Shown: positions 1 to 6,708 of the stretch, piece by piece
Layout: each line of letters starts with the position of its first letter
Numbering within the stretch: the stretch's first letter is position 1
Assembly (NCBI GenBank): GCA_964576135.1
Contig: CAZNTZ010000019.1
Span: 1-12,391 of the forward strand
Reading direction: 5' to 3'
From: CAZNTZ01 sp964576135
Lineage (GTDB): Bacteria; Pseudomonadota; Alphaproteobacteria; Rs-D84
Length of the DNA stretch: 12,391 nt
The notes under the pieces: generated by a model
Seen by the model: the letters and a program-made list of their open reading frames with translations, nothing else
Told to the model about the DNA's origin: nothing
Databases searched by the model: none
Translations under genes and position numbers: made by a program

Positions 1-55
1 CGAACCCACACCAAAGGTTTTGGAGACCTCTATTCTACCGTTGAACTATGCCCCT
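1..55 (-). tRNA. tRNA-Trp (anticodon CCA), 3' part outside window
   Basis: Read on the minus strand, the sequence starts AGGGGCA (7-base acceptor strand), continues with a D-arm (GTTC...GAAT) and a 5-bp anticodon stem (GAGGT/ACCTT, with one G-U pair) closing the loop CTCCAAA. The anticodon is therefore CCA, which reads UGG. The window ends just inside the T-arm (GGTTCG), so the 3' half of the T-stem and the acceptor 3' strand lie to the left. The start at base 55 is set by the acceptor stem and by the match to the usual bacterial tRNA-Trp start (AGGGGC). The CCA anticodon and the use of UGA as a stop in this window argue against UGA-to-Trp recoding. Confidence 0.93.
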
Positions 56-130
56 TAAAATCGGGTTTTCGCGCACAAATTCGCAAAAAATCAACCCCAA
101 ACACCCCTTTTTTGCTGTATAAGCCGTCAG

Positions 131-158
131 AGATTAGCATATTATTTAGAAAAATCAA
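131..158 (-). promoter_or_regulatory. Possible promoter for tRNA-Trp
   Basis: On the minus strand, TTGATT (153-158) and TAATCT (131-136) are separated by 16 bases, and a TG one base before the -10 adds an extended -10 element. Predicted start is near base 124, giving a leader of about 70 nt before the tRNA. The -10 matches consensus at only four positions, so this is a tentative call. The rest of 56-260 shows no gene and no convincing terminator for fabZ, so fabZ read-through into the tRNA is also possible. Confidence 0.35.
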
Positions 159-260
159 GTGGAAAAATCATATCATTTTTGAATAACTATGGCAAGCAAA
201 AATCTGAGAGCTGCATAATGTCGACAAAAATACCACATCCAATATATGATTATCGGCAGA

Positions 261-707
261 TTACTGCTTTTTCACTTCCATAATTGCTGAAAAAGATGCC
301 TCTGACACAGGTTCTCCGTTAACTTTGGCTGTACCGTGAAATTTATAATAACTCAATTTTTTCATAATTAATTCAACATGCAACTCTAACACGTCGCCTG
401 GCTTTACCATTTTTGAAAATCTTACTTTATCAATATTGGTAAAATAACCCATATTTTGATCACTAGACTCCGTACCAAGCGTTGCAAATGCCATAAAACA
501 TGCAGTCTGCGCAAGTGCTTCGATCTGTAAAACACCCGGCATAATTGGGTTACCTGGAAAATGTCCAGCGCACCAAAATTCGTCTTCACGAACATAATGA
601 ATACCAACCGCGGTTTTTTCATTATATTCACGTATTTCATCGACCAACAACATATCCCCACGATGAGGAATTACTTTTTCAATATCTTTCTGTGTCGCAA
701 CAACCAT
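261..707 (-). CDS. fabZ: 3-hydroxyacyl-[acyl-carrier-protein] dehydratase FabZ
   Basis: 148 aa, close to the usual FabZ length. The enzyme dehydrates (3R)-hydroxyacyl-ACP to trans-2-enoyl-ACP in cytosolic type II fatty acid synthesis, and it competes with LpxA/LpxD for hydroxyacyl-ACP. Visible family signatures: PHRGDMLLVDEI at 14-25 (variant of the PHRxPFLLVD motif), and GHFPGNPIMPGVLQIEALAQ at 48-67. This second block holds the hot-dog-fold active-site pair, His49 and Glu63. The ATG (705-707) directly follows the lpxD stop with no spacer, and its AGGTGA ribosome-binding site lies inside the end of lpxD, so the two are co-transcribed and probably translationally coupled. In many proteobacteria lpxA and lpxB follow fabZ. 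Here fabZ is the last gene before a tRNA-Trp. Confidence 0.96.
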   Translation of the reverse strand: MVVATQKDIEKVIPHRGDMLLVDEIREYNEKTAVGIHYVREDEFWCAGHFPGNPIMPGVLQIEALAQTACFMAFATLGTESSDQNMGYFTNIDKVRFSKMVKPGDVLELHVELIMKKLSYYKFHGTAKVNGEPVSEASFSAIMEVKKQ

Positions 708-1763
708 TTATTCACCTGTCCCTTTCTTGTTCATTTGTTTACGTAACCAAGCATGGGTTCGCATAAACTCCATCCCCGGAGTAGCTGGATAACCCATCTG
801 TTTTTCACCCGCGGGTATGTCACGAAACACACCCGAATTTGCGCCAATTTCAACATCAGCACCAATTTTAACTTTGTTGGCAATTCCAACATGACCGCCC
901 AATAATGCACGATCACCGATCACAGAACCCCCAGCAATACCAACACCGGCCGCCAAAAAGCATTCTTGACCGACTACTACACCGTGCGCTATTTGACATA
1001 AATTATCAATCTTTGTTCCATTACCAATAACTGTATCTGTCATTAAACCACGGTCAATGCATGAATTTGCACCAACAGAAACACGTTCACCCAAAACAAC
1101 ACGACCAACATGCGGAATAAACACATTTTTGCCATCTTGACGGGTAAAACCAAAACCATCTTTACCAATCACAGCATTTGAATAAATCACACTGTTTGGA
1201 CCAACTGTCGCATTTTCAATATGTGCACCACTGTGAACAACAGTATTTTCACCCAATGATACATTTTTACCAATAAATGCATTTGCATAAATTTTTACTT
1301 TTGATTCTATAACTGCGCCCTTTTCAATTATTACATTTGGCCCAACATAGCAAGATCTGCGGTCACGAAAGAAAACGCCACGTGCAATAATCGCAGATGT
1401 ATCAACCCCCCGAGGTGGTTTTTCAGCAAAAATTTCACCAAGTATTTTTACAATTTCACCGCGCGGAGAATTAGTAATAAGCAATGTTGCACCTTTTGGC
1501 GCGTTTTCAATTTGTTCTGGCTGTAATAAAATTACCGAAGCACGAGTATTTTTCAAAACTTCTATTGGTAAAATTTTAAAGTTTTCAGAATTTCTCTCTG
1601 TCGAATAAAAAGCCAAATCACCAGAAACTGCATCCGCAATTGGTGAAACACCGGTAATTGATTCATGAGAATTCCCACGAATTTCAAGGCCGAATTTTTC
1701 GGCCAATGCCCCCGCAGTGGTCTTGGCCACTCGTGGTCCAATTATTTTTTTCCATATATTCAT
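708..1763 (-). CDS. lpxD: UDP-3-O-(3-hydroxyacyl)glucosamine N-acyltransferase LpxD
   Basis: 351 aa (E. coli LpxD 341). It transfers a 3-hydroxyacyl chain from ACP to the 2-amino group of UDP-3-O-acyl-glucosamine, the third step of lipid A synthesis, in the cytosol. Residues 10-105 form the N-terminal uridine-binding domain (ITGVSPIADA, GDLAFYS). From about 120 to 315 there is a left-handed beta-helix of hexapeptide repeats (VGPNVII, IGKNVSLG, VGPNSVIYSNAVIG). Diagnostic motifs are KDGFGF (201-206), CIDRG (235-239) and QIAHGVVVG (257-265), with His260 as the expected catalytic base. The C-terminal helix follows PATPGMEF (326-333). It has its own near-consensus promoter whose -10 ends 9 nt before ATG, implying an almost leaderless mRNA. 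It is co-transcribed with fabZ. Unlike the common bamA-skp-lpxD-fabZ-lpxA order, skp lies further upstream behind another gene and two terminators. Confidence 0.96.
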   Translation of the reverse strand: MNIWKKIIGPRVAKTTAGALAEKFGLEIRGNSHESITGVSPIADAVSGDLAFYSTERNSENFKILPIEVLKNTRASVILLQPEQIENAPKGATLLITNSPRGEIVKILGEIFAEKPPRGVDTSAIIARGVFFRDRRSCYVGPNVIIEKGAVIESKVKIYANAFIGKNVSLGENTVVHSGAHIENATVGPNSVIYSNAVIGKDGFGFTRQDGKNVFIPHVGRVVLGERVSVGANSCIDRGLMTDTVIGNGTKIDNLCQIAHGVVVGQECFLAAGVGIAGGSVIGDRALLGGHVGIANKVKIGADVEIGANSGVFRDIPAGEKQMGYPATPGMEFMRTHAWLRKQMNKKGTGE

Positions 1764-1772
1764 AGCCTGCCG

Positions 1773-1801
1773 ATTATAAATGTAAAACAGTAAATAGTCA
1801 A
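1773..1801 (-). promoter_or_regulatory. Strong sigma70-type promoter of lpxD-fabZ
   Basis: On the minus strand, TTGACT (1796-1801, 5/6 match) and TATAAT (1773-1778, 6/6) are separated by exactly 17 bases. It lies between the terminator of the upstream gene and the lpxD ATG. Only 9 bases separate the -10 from ATG, so a normal start 6-8 bases downstream leaves a 5' UTR of about 2-4 nt. Confidence 0.85.
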
Positions 1802-1840
1802 TAGTACTGCTGATATTAGTTATTTATAATTAAATATGTA

Positions 1841-1867
1841 AAAAAAACGCGCGAATGCGCGTTTTTT
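1841..1867 (-). terminator. Intrinsic terminator after the Cys-rich exported protein gene
   Basis: Perfect inverted repeat ACGCGC-GAAT-GCGCGT flanked by A-tracts and T-tracts. On the minus strand it ends in seven T. The A-tract of the upstream arm overlaps the TAA stop (1866-1868) of the gene it closes. It isolates that gene from lpxD, which starts from its own promoter. Confidence 0.88.
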
Positions 1868-3071
1868 ATGGACATTTTTCAAGCTGATTTAAAACATTTA
1901 TAACATCTGTGTTTATTGATGTTGTGATTTCACGTTGCAGACCATCTTTGTATGTATAATTAAATCTTGAACGCTGGAACGAAGATGAATTTTTATACAC
2001 TGTTTCAAACGGAGCAAGTAATGTTTTAAACCACTGTCTTTTGCGGCACAGGCACCCATTTCTAACGTCTGCAACAACATTAGCGGTTGCAACTGCTGGG
2101 TATTTAACATCAAACTCATCGTCTGTCATCATTGTGCAACGTTCACCAAATTGATAAAAATTAGCATCATCAACCAAGAATTTATAAATCAATCCATCTG
2201 ACGCACCAGCGGAACGCAATTCATAAGTAATCCCATCTGTGCAACAAGCACGCGAAGCGGCTAACATTGCGCGATAACGCGCAACCAAAGGTGCAGCAGC
2301 AGGAGTTTCAGCCGTTACTGTTTCACCAGAACGAACCAATTCAACAATTGCTTCTATATTTTCATTACGAATTTTTGTACTTCTGTTGGCCACAGTTTCT
2401 TTTATATGTGGTTTTCTTGCCCAAATTTCACATTCTGCATCTGTATCAAAAGGACACGCATTCAGTTTTGAAAAATCTTCTTTTGGTGTTGGCGCTGATT
2501 TATCTGAAAAACCACCCAAAGCCCAATGATTTTTTGGCTTATGCGGTCTTAACAATTTATCGATTTCTGATTCAGTATTTCTATCTGCTTGTTTCAAAAT
2601 TGGCATATCACGTTGATCAACGTAAATATTTATCATTTGCATTCCAGGACCGCCAACCACAGTACCAGACATCTCATTTTTTGGTTCCATTACTTCTGGG
2701 TTCTGCGCCACTGGACCTGAGATATCCATTGGCTCTGGTATATTCATTTTTTTATCTGGCACAGGCGCAGATTTCTTTTCGTCATCTCCGTAATATTCAA
2801 AAGAATCATAATCTATGGCGTCATCGTAATAATCAGTTTTATCCGGGTCACCAATAGAATCATCCCACTTTGGAAAACCGTAATTATCAATAGTATGTGC
2901 GCGATCTGTACTTTTGGCATTATCAAAATTTCCAGGCCAAAGTGGTGCTGGATTCTTAGCAATCAAAGTATTTTTGTAAGTTTGTGTTGAACGAAAGTCA
3001 TCACTTGCTGCGGCAATTCCAGGAATCGCAGCCATAATTATCATAGGCAGATAAAAAATCTTCATTTTCAT
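1866..3071 (-). CDS. Exported cysteine-rich protein of unknown function
   Basis: 401 aa; I do not recognise the family. Residues 1-22 look like a Sec signal peptide (MKMK, hydrophobic core, Ala-rich end GIAAAS), so it should act in the periplasm or outside. The mature part has three zones: a Tyr/Asp-rich acidic stretch (about 64-98), a Pro/Met-rich low-complexity linker (102-145), and a C-terminal domain (about 200-401). All eight cysteines are in the last zone: Cys206, 214, 276, 277, 312, 340, 342 and 400. The even number and the spacing (CX7C, CC, CXC, C-terminal C) suggest disulfides. It is monocistronic: an extended -10 promoter lies 7 nt upstream of ATG, and a terminator overlaps the stop. 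There is no Shine-Dalgarno sequence before the ATG, which fits a leaderless mRNA. It sits between skp and lpxD, so an envelope role is plausible but unproven. Confidence 0.85.
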   Translation of the reverse strand: MKMKIFYLPMIIMAAIPGIAAASDDFRSTQTYKNTLIAKNPAPLWPGNFDNAKSTDRAHTIDNYGFPKWDDSIGDPDKTDYYDDAIDYDSFEYYGDDEKKSAPVPDKKMNIPEPMDISGPVAQNPEVMEPKNEMSGTVVGGPGMQMINIYVDQRDMPILKQADRNTESEIDKLLRPHKPKNHWALGGFSDKSAPTPKEDFSKLNACPFDTDAECEIWARKPHIKETVANRSTKIRNENIEAIVELVRSGETVTAETPAAAPLVARYRAMLAASRACCTDGITYELRSAGASDGLIYKFLVDDANFYQFGERCTMMTDDEFDVKYPAVATANVVADVRNGCLCRKRQWFKTLLAPFETVYKNSSSFQRSRFNYTYKDGLQREITTSINTDVINVLNQLEKCP

Positions 3072-3078
3072 GACTGGA

Positions 3079-3087
3079 ATTATATCA
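3079..3087 (-). promoter_or_regulatory. Extended -10 promoter of the Cys-rich exported protein gene
   Basis: The minus-strand sequence TGATATAAT is a full extended -10 (TGnTATAAT). The position 17 bases further upstream holds only a T-run, so the -35 is poor, as expected for extended -10 promoters. The -10 ends 7 bases before ATG (3069-3071), which places the predicted start at or within two bases of the A of ATG. Confidence 0.65.
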
Positions 3088-3124
3088 TAAATAAACCAAA
3101 GAAAAAAGACCAGATTTTACTATT

Positions 3125-3151
3125 AAAAAACCCGGCCAAGGCCGGGTATTT
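3125..3151 (-). terminator. Intrinsic terminator of skp
   Basis: Perfect 7-bp GC-rich stem CCCGGCC-AA-GGCCGGG (3131-3146) followed on the minus strand by six T (3130-3125). It begins 9 bases after the skp stop codon. It closes the dnaX-pilin-lipoprotein-skp cluster. Confidence 0.93.
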
Positions 3152-3155
3152 TTAT

Positions 3156-3806
3156 TTAGAAACCTTTCGGTTTTTCCATTCTTGCAGATGAAATACGTTT
3201 ATCAAGTGCCTTTACAACATCATCTGTAATATCCAATGCTTCCGGAGCATTGTTTGCAATACGTGCAAATCTGCCGTCAATTACCAATGAAAGATTCTTT
3301 TTTGCAATAATACCTTCAATAATTGGATCGAGATCATCTTTTTGAATACGCGCCAATGCATTTTGGAAAGAAGCTTCGACTGATTGTGCACGATCGCTTA
3401 CAGATTTTTGAAATTTTGCAATGCGTGATTGGTATTCAACAACACGGCGTTGCAAAGCATCACGTGATAAAACATCTTGCTGTTTTTCTATTTCGGTCTT
3501 TTCTTTTTCAAGTGATTTTTGTTCACGAGTCAATTCTTCACGCAAAGAAGATTCATAAGATTCTTTTTGTTTGCGCAATGCTTGCAAAGCTTTGGCTTCG
3601 GTTTGGATTGCGTCCATTCTGACGACTGCGATGCGTAAATTTGCACCAGTCACAGCATCACCAGAAACATCTGCCAGTGATTCAGAAATTGATGCGCCAC
3701 GGTGCATAGAGGAAATTCCCCAAACACCGACACCCGCTACAGCAATAACCGCAGCAGCAATAATACCAAATTTTACATAATTTTTTGGTGTGTATTTAAT
3801 ACTCAT
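3156..3806 (-). CDS. skp: Skp/OmpH-family periplasmic chaperone, apparently membrane-anchored
   Basis: 216 aa. Skp family proteins are trimeric periplasmic chaperones that hold unfolded outer-membrane proteins for the BAM complex. The OmpH domain covers about 57-203: LRIAVVRMDAI (57-67) matches the start of mature Skp, and 72-155 is a long charged coiled coil (Lys/Glu/Gln-rich tentacle region). KKNLSLVIDG (169-178) and DITDDVVKALD (192-202) match the C-terminal body. E. coli Skp is 161 aa with a cleaved signal. Here about 55 residues precede the domain: a basic N-terminus, a single hydrophobic helix (12-33) without an obvious Ala-X-Ala cleavage site, and a 20-residue linker, so a signal anchor is likely. 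ATG has GGAAG five bases upstream. A possible -10 (TAGAAT, 3831-3836) and a weak hairpin lie in the 63-nt gap from the lipoprotein gene. Confidence 0.88.
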   Translation of the reverse strand: MSIKYTPKNYVKFGIIAAAVIAVAGVGVWGISSMHRGASISESLADVSGDAVTGANLRIAVVRMDAIQTEAKALQALRKQKESYESSLREELTREQKSLEKEKTEIEKQQDVLSRDALQRRVVEYQSRIAKFQKSVSDRAQSVEASFQNALARIQKDDLDPIIEGIIAKKNLSLVIDGRFARIANNAPEALDITDDVVKALDKRISSARMEKPKGF

Positions 3807-3840
3807 TTTTCTTCCTTTTGGTTTTGAATAATTCTAGGTT

Positions 3841-3870
3841 AAAAAATCTTAAAATGAAAGAAGATTTTTT
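3841..3870 (-). terminator. Weak AT-rich hairpin between lipoprotein gene and skp
   Basis: Perfect 10-bp inverted repeat AAAAAATCTT/AAGATTTTTT (3841-3850 and 3861-3870) with a 10-base loop. Its first base is part of the stop codon of the upstream gene. The stem is nearly all A-T, and the T-run is inside the stem, so termination would be partial at best. It may attenuate read-through into skp or protect the upstream mRNA's 3' end. Confidence 0.4.
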
Positions 3871-4607
3871 TACTGTTTTACTTTGTTTGCACTGTAATCA
3901 AGAATTGTTGGCGCTGCTGATTTATTATCCAAAGACACCGTTTGTGCCAATGCTTTTTTTGTTTTTTTGATTTCATTTATAACCGGAGAAATTCTAATTT
4001 CAACACGTCGGTTCATTAATCTTCCAATATCATCTTGGCCGGCAATTGGACGGGCGGAACCACGACCTATGATAAACATACGAACCGGATTCACATTATT
4101 TTCAACAAGTGCTATCGCAACCCTTTCTGCCATATCGAGTGTGAGTGCACCTGCTGCCCTTTGATCTGTCATTTTATCCACATACCCAGAAATTTCTATG
4201 TATCCAGAATTATATTTGTTCAAAATCTTTGCTATAATTTCCAAAGTGTCTGCACCATCAGCGGAAATTTCGGCAACATTGGTTTCCATAAATGCATCTC
4301 TGACAATTATTACCATAACTTCAGATCCGGCCCTTTGAACTGAAATCCCAGCTTTACTCAGCGAAGTGTATAAATCATGTTCTAAATTTTCAGAATAAAA
4401 ATTACTAACTGATTGTTCTATTGGTAAAACAGTTCCGCCGCTCCCTAAATAAACTGGCATCTTGGCAATACGTGCAGTATCAGTCATTTCACCAAAACTT
4501 GCCCCAAGCAAAATTTCAGACCAATTTTCACGTGGCGGCGTGACGTATGGCGTACAACCGACAAGCAAGATAAATAAAGAAAAATAAGTTATAAGTTTTT
4601 TTTTCAT
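3870..4607 (-). CDS. OmpA-domain outer-membrane lipoprotein
   Basis: 245 aa. Residues 1-17 form a lipoprotein signal peptide (MKKK, hydrophobic core, lipobox Leu-Val-Gly-Cys) with lipidated Cys18 followed by Thr, so outer-membrane sorting is expected. Residues 19-90 are a unique region. Residues 95-208 form an OmpA-like peptidoglycan-binding domain: SGYVD (140-144, equivalent to GHTD, Asp144), MAERVA (159-164, Arg162), GRGSARP (181-187) and GRLMNRRVEIRI (195-206). A Lys-rich tail follows. Asp144 and Arg162 match the usual diaminopimelate-binding pair. The start overlaps the pilin-gene stop as ATGA, so translation is coupled. The product probably ties an outer-membrane structure to the cell wall. 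Such lipoproteins occur as Pal/MotY-like proteins and as parts of secretion systems (for example IcmN/DotK). The pilin neighbour favours an assembly role, which is inference. LspA, encoded in the same window, would process it. Confidence 0.88.
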   Translation of the reverse strand: MKKKLITYFSLFILLVGCTPYVTPPRENWSEILLGASFGEMTDTARIAKMPVYLGSGGTVLPIEQSVSNFYSENLEHDLYTSLSKAGISVQRAGSEVMVIIVRDAFMETNVAEISADGADTLEIIAKILNKYNSGYIEISGYVDKMTDQRAAGALTLDMAERVAIALVENNVNPVRMFIIGRGSARPIAGQDDIGRLMNRRVEIRISPVINEIKKTKKALAQTVSLDNKSAAPTILDYSANKVKQ

Positions 4608-5062
4608 TTCACAAAGAATGATACTTGGTTACCACCGACATCCGCACAAGAACTTTTTGCATTATCTGTATTTCCATTCACACTTACATATTTTACCCAA
4701 TCCATTTTTACAGTTGCAAAATACGAGCAATCACCAAACGAAACCCCGGTAAGATTGATTGAAAACTCCTTACCTTCTGATTCGGACTGAACAGAATATT
4801 CAGTATTTGAAATCGGACTTTGACCATCTTTGACTGCACCAGCACCAATCATATAATCAATCGATATTCCAGAATAATCACCACGACCACCAAATAATAA
4901 TTTTGCATTTTCAGAAATTGTTTTGAAATATTCAACTGCATTGATTCGAATTTGGCGAACACGAATTGTTTGATACATTTTGATTGCACCAACCAACATT
5001 ATCGCACCTATTGCCATAATACCGATAACTTCGATCATGCTGCGTCCAGATTCATTTTTCAT
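4604..5062 (-). CDS. Type IV pilin-like (prepilin-type) protein
   Basis: 152 aa. The N-terminus has a very short leader MKNESG, then RSMIEVIGIMAIGAIMLVGAI: Gly at -1 and Glu at +5 of the mature protein (Glu11) followed by about 18 hydrophobic residues. This is the class III signal of type IV pilins and pseudopilins, cut by a prepilin peptidase. The +1 residue is Arg rather than the usual Phe/Met. Residues 28-58 continue the N-terminal helix, and 60-152 form a small globular domain. Cys112 and Cys139 are the only cysteines and are placed like the C-terminal disulfide loop of pilins. ATG has AGGG nine bases upstream, 27 nt after dnaX. The stop TGA overlaps the ATG of the lipoprotein gene. No pilus ATPase, platform or peptidase gene is in the window. 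It could be a major pilin, a minor pilin or a pseudopilin. Confidence 0.82.
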   Translation of the reverse strand: MKNESGRSMIEVIGIMAIGAIMLVGAIKMYQTIRVRQIRINAVEYFKTISENAKLLFGGRGDYSGISIDYMIGAGAVKDGQSPISNTEYSVQSESEGKEFSINLTGVSFGDCSYFATVKMDWVKYVSVNGNTDNAKSSCADVGGNQVSFFVK

Positions 5063-5089
5063 AATTATTTACCCTGTTTTATAAATTTA

Positions 5090-6640
5090 TTATCCAACAA
5101 TTTCTGATCCAGCAAACAAATTTAAGGCATCCGCAATTATCGGATCTGATACAACATCTGATTTCTTTGCCTCTGTCCCAGTTTGAATATTTTCAGATAT
5201 TTCTAAAATTTCTAATTTCCATTCTTTACCCGTTTTTGATTCCAAGAATTTCTTTAGTTTTAAAATAAAATCACGGTCATTTTTTCTATCATATAATTTT
5301 ATATGACCATTTTCAAAACTTGAAACTTCGACATTAGAATTCCAATGTGAAAGCAATAAAACTTCTTTTGATTCTGCCAATGCAATTGTTAAATCTGTGA
5401 CACAATCAATATTAATCAATTCTGGTTTTTGTGATTCTGGCTCTTTTGCCAATGTCGCCTGTTTTGATTGAACAATTTTTGGCGCAGATGAAACTGTGCT
5501 TGTTTGTTTTAAAATTTCTGGAACTGATGGCATATCCGCAACATGCATTAAACGCACGATAAGCATATCAAAAGTTTGTTTCTGATTGACCCCAGCCTGC
5601 ATTTCTGGTATACTTGCGACCATAACCTGCCATATTCTGGACAGCGTATTCAGCGATATATTTTTGTTTAATTCTGCGATTTGTGCGCGTTGATCTGCGG
5701 TATATGGTGCACCCGAAAAATCAGCAAGTTTAAGTGATGGGTGCATACGTGTCGCCCAATGGGTCCATTCCATCATATCCAGTAAGAATAATGATAAATC
5801 TGTACCAGAATTATAAAGTTCGTCAGCCTTTGCAAGCGCAGATGCTGTATCTTCAGATAACAGAGTTTTCATAAAAGAAACAACAACACCACGGTCAGCA
5901 CGTTTTAACATATCAAGCACTGCTGCTTCGTCAACTTTGCCACCGGTTTGTGCAATAGCCTGATCAAGCAACGAAAGTCCGTCACGCACAGATCCATCAG
6001 CAGCGCGGGCAAGTAATTCATTTGCCCCTTCGTTTAAACTAATTTTTTCTTGTTCAGCAATCCATGAAAAATGTTTTTTAAGTATTTCAACAGGGACACG
6101 TGCCAGATCAAAACGCTGGCAACGTGATAATATAGTAATTGGAACTTTGCGAATTTCAGTTGTCGCAAGTATAAATATTACATGTGATGGTGGTTCTTCT
6201 AATGTTTTAAGCAAAGCATTAAATGCCGATGTAGAAAGCATATGAACTTCGTCAATTATATATACTTTGTAACGACCATTTGTTGGACGATATTGTGCCG
6301 CATCTAAAATATCACGCATGTTATCAACACCAGTGTGCGAAGCGGCATCAATTTCTAAAACGTCGATATGTTGACCAGATGCAATTGCACGACAATTTTC
6401 ACATGTCCCACATGGCGTAGCAGTGGCGTTATCAGCAGAAAGACAATTTAACGCCTTGGCCAAAATACGAGCGGTTGATGTTTTTCCAGTACCACGAATT
6501 CCAGTAAAAATAAAAGCATGTGCTAATCTGCCAGTATTGATTGCAGTGGTAAGTGTTTTGACAAGCACTTCTTGGCCGATCAGCGAGTTAAAATCTTGGC
6601 TGCGATATTTGCGTGCAAGAACTGTATAGTTTTCCGACAT
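5090..6640 (-). CDS. dnaX: DNA polymerase III subunit tau (DnaX)
   Basis: 516 aa with the start chosen at 6638-6640: AAAGGA lies 7 bases upstream and the protein begins MSENYTVLARKYR, the standard DnaX start. An in-frame extension to 6691 is unlike the family. DnaX is the ATPase of the clamp loader that places the beta sliding clamp, and tau bridges polymerase cores and helicase. Domains: AAA+ (about 1-175) with Walker A GIRGTGKTS (47-55), zinc module Cys66/77/80/83, Walker B VYIIDEVHML (126-135), sensor-1 region LATTE (158-162) and SRC arginine finger (Arg173); domain II with GSVRDGLSLLDQ (216-227); collar helices to about 368; Pro/Ser/Lys linker (375-408); C-terminal domain (about 410-516) ending IIADALNLFAGSEIVG. 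I see no A-tract slippery site, so a gamma form is not evident. The downstream partners ybaB/recR are absent, and a pilin gene follows instead. Confidence 0.95.
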   Translation of the reverse strand: MSENYTVLARKYRSQDFNSLIGQEVLVKTLTTAINTGRLAHAFIFTGIRGTGKTSTARILAKALNCLSADNATATPCGTCENCRAIASGQHIDVLEIDAASHTGVDNMRDILDAAQYRPTNGRYKVYIIDEVHMLSTSAFNALLKTLEEPPSHVIFILATTEIRKVPITILSRCQRFDLARVPVEILKKHFSWIAEQEKISLNEGANELLARAADGSVRDGLSLLDQAIAQTGGKVDEAAVLDMLKRADRGVVVSFMKTLLSEDTASALAKADELYNSGTDLSLFLLDMMEWTHWATRMHPSLKLADFSGAPYTADQRAQIAELNKNISLNTLSRIWQVMVASIPEMQAGVNQKQTFDMLIVRLMHVADMPSVPEILKQTSTVSSAPKIVQSKQATLAKEPESQKPELINIDCVTDLTIALAESKEVLLLSHWNSNVEVSSFENGHIKLYDRKNDRDFILKLKKFLESKTGKEWKLEILEISENIQTGTEAKKSDVVSDPIIADALNLFAGSEIVG

Positions 6641-6708
6641 ATCCATTTCCTTTGTCGCAAAGGGTATCAAACTGAGACAGAAAATCAACAAATAACTATT
6701 ACAAATAA

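Noticed and set aside
1..55. UGA-to-Trp recoding, as in some reduced alphaproteobacteria
   Set aside because: The anticodon is CCA, and UGA is used as the stop of the pilin gene where the next gene's ATG overlaps.
163..180. Terminator after fabZ
   Set aside because: The AAAAAT/ATTTTT pairing is pure A-T, 6 bp only, and lies 80 bases after the stop codon.
2267..2857. 196-codon open frame on the plus strand
   Set aside because: It lies fully antisense to the Cys-rich exported protein gene, has no ribosome-binding site, and its His/Leu/Tyr-rich product looks like a reverse-strand shadow.
5090..6640. Programmed frameshift site in dnaX giving a gamma subunit
   Set aside because: No A AAA AAG-type slippery heptamer was found in the linker region on the coding strand.
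6641..6691. Longer N-terminus for DnaX
   Set aside because: The extension does not resemble any DnaX start, while the ATG at 6640 has a well-spaced AAAGGA and begins with the family's standard sequence.
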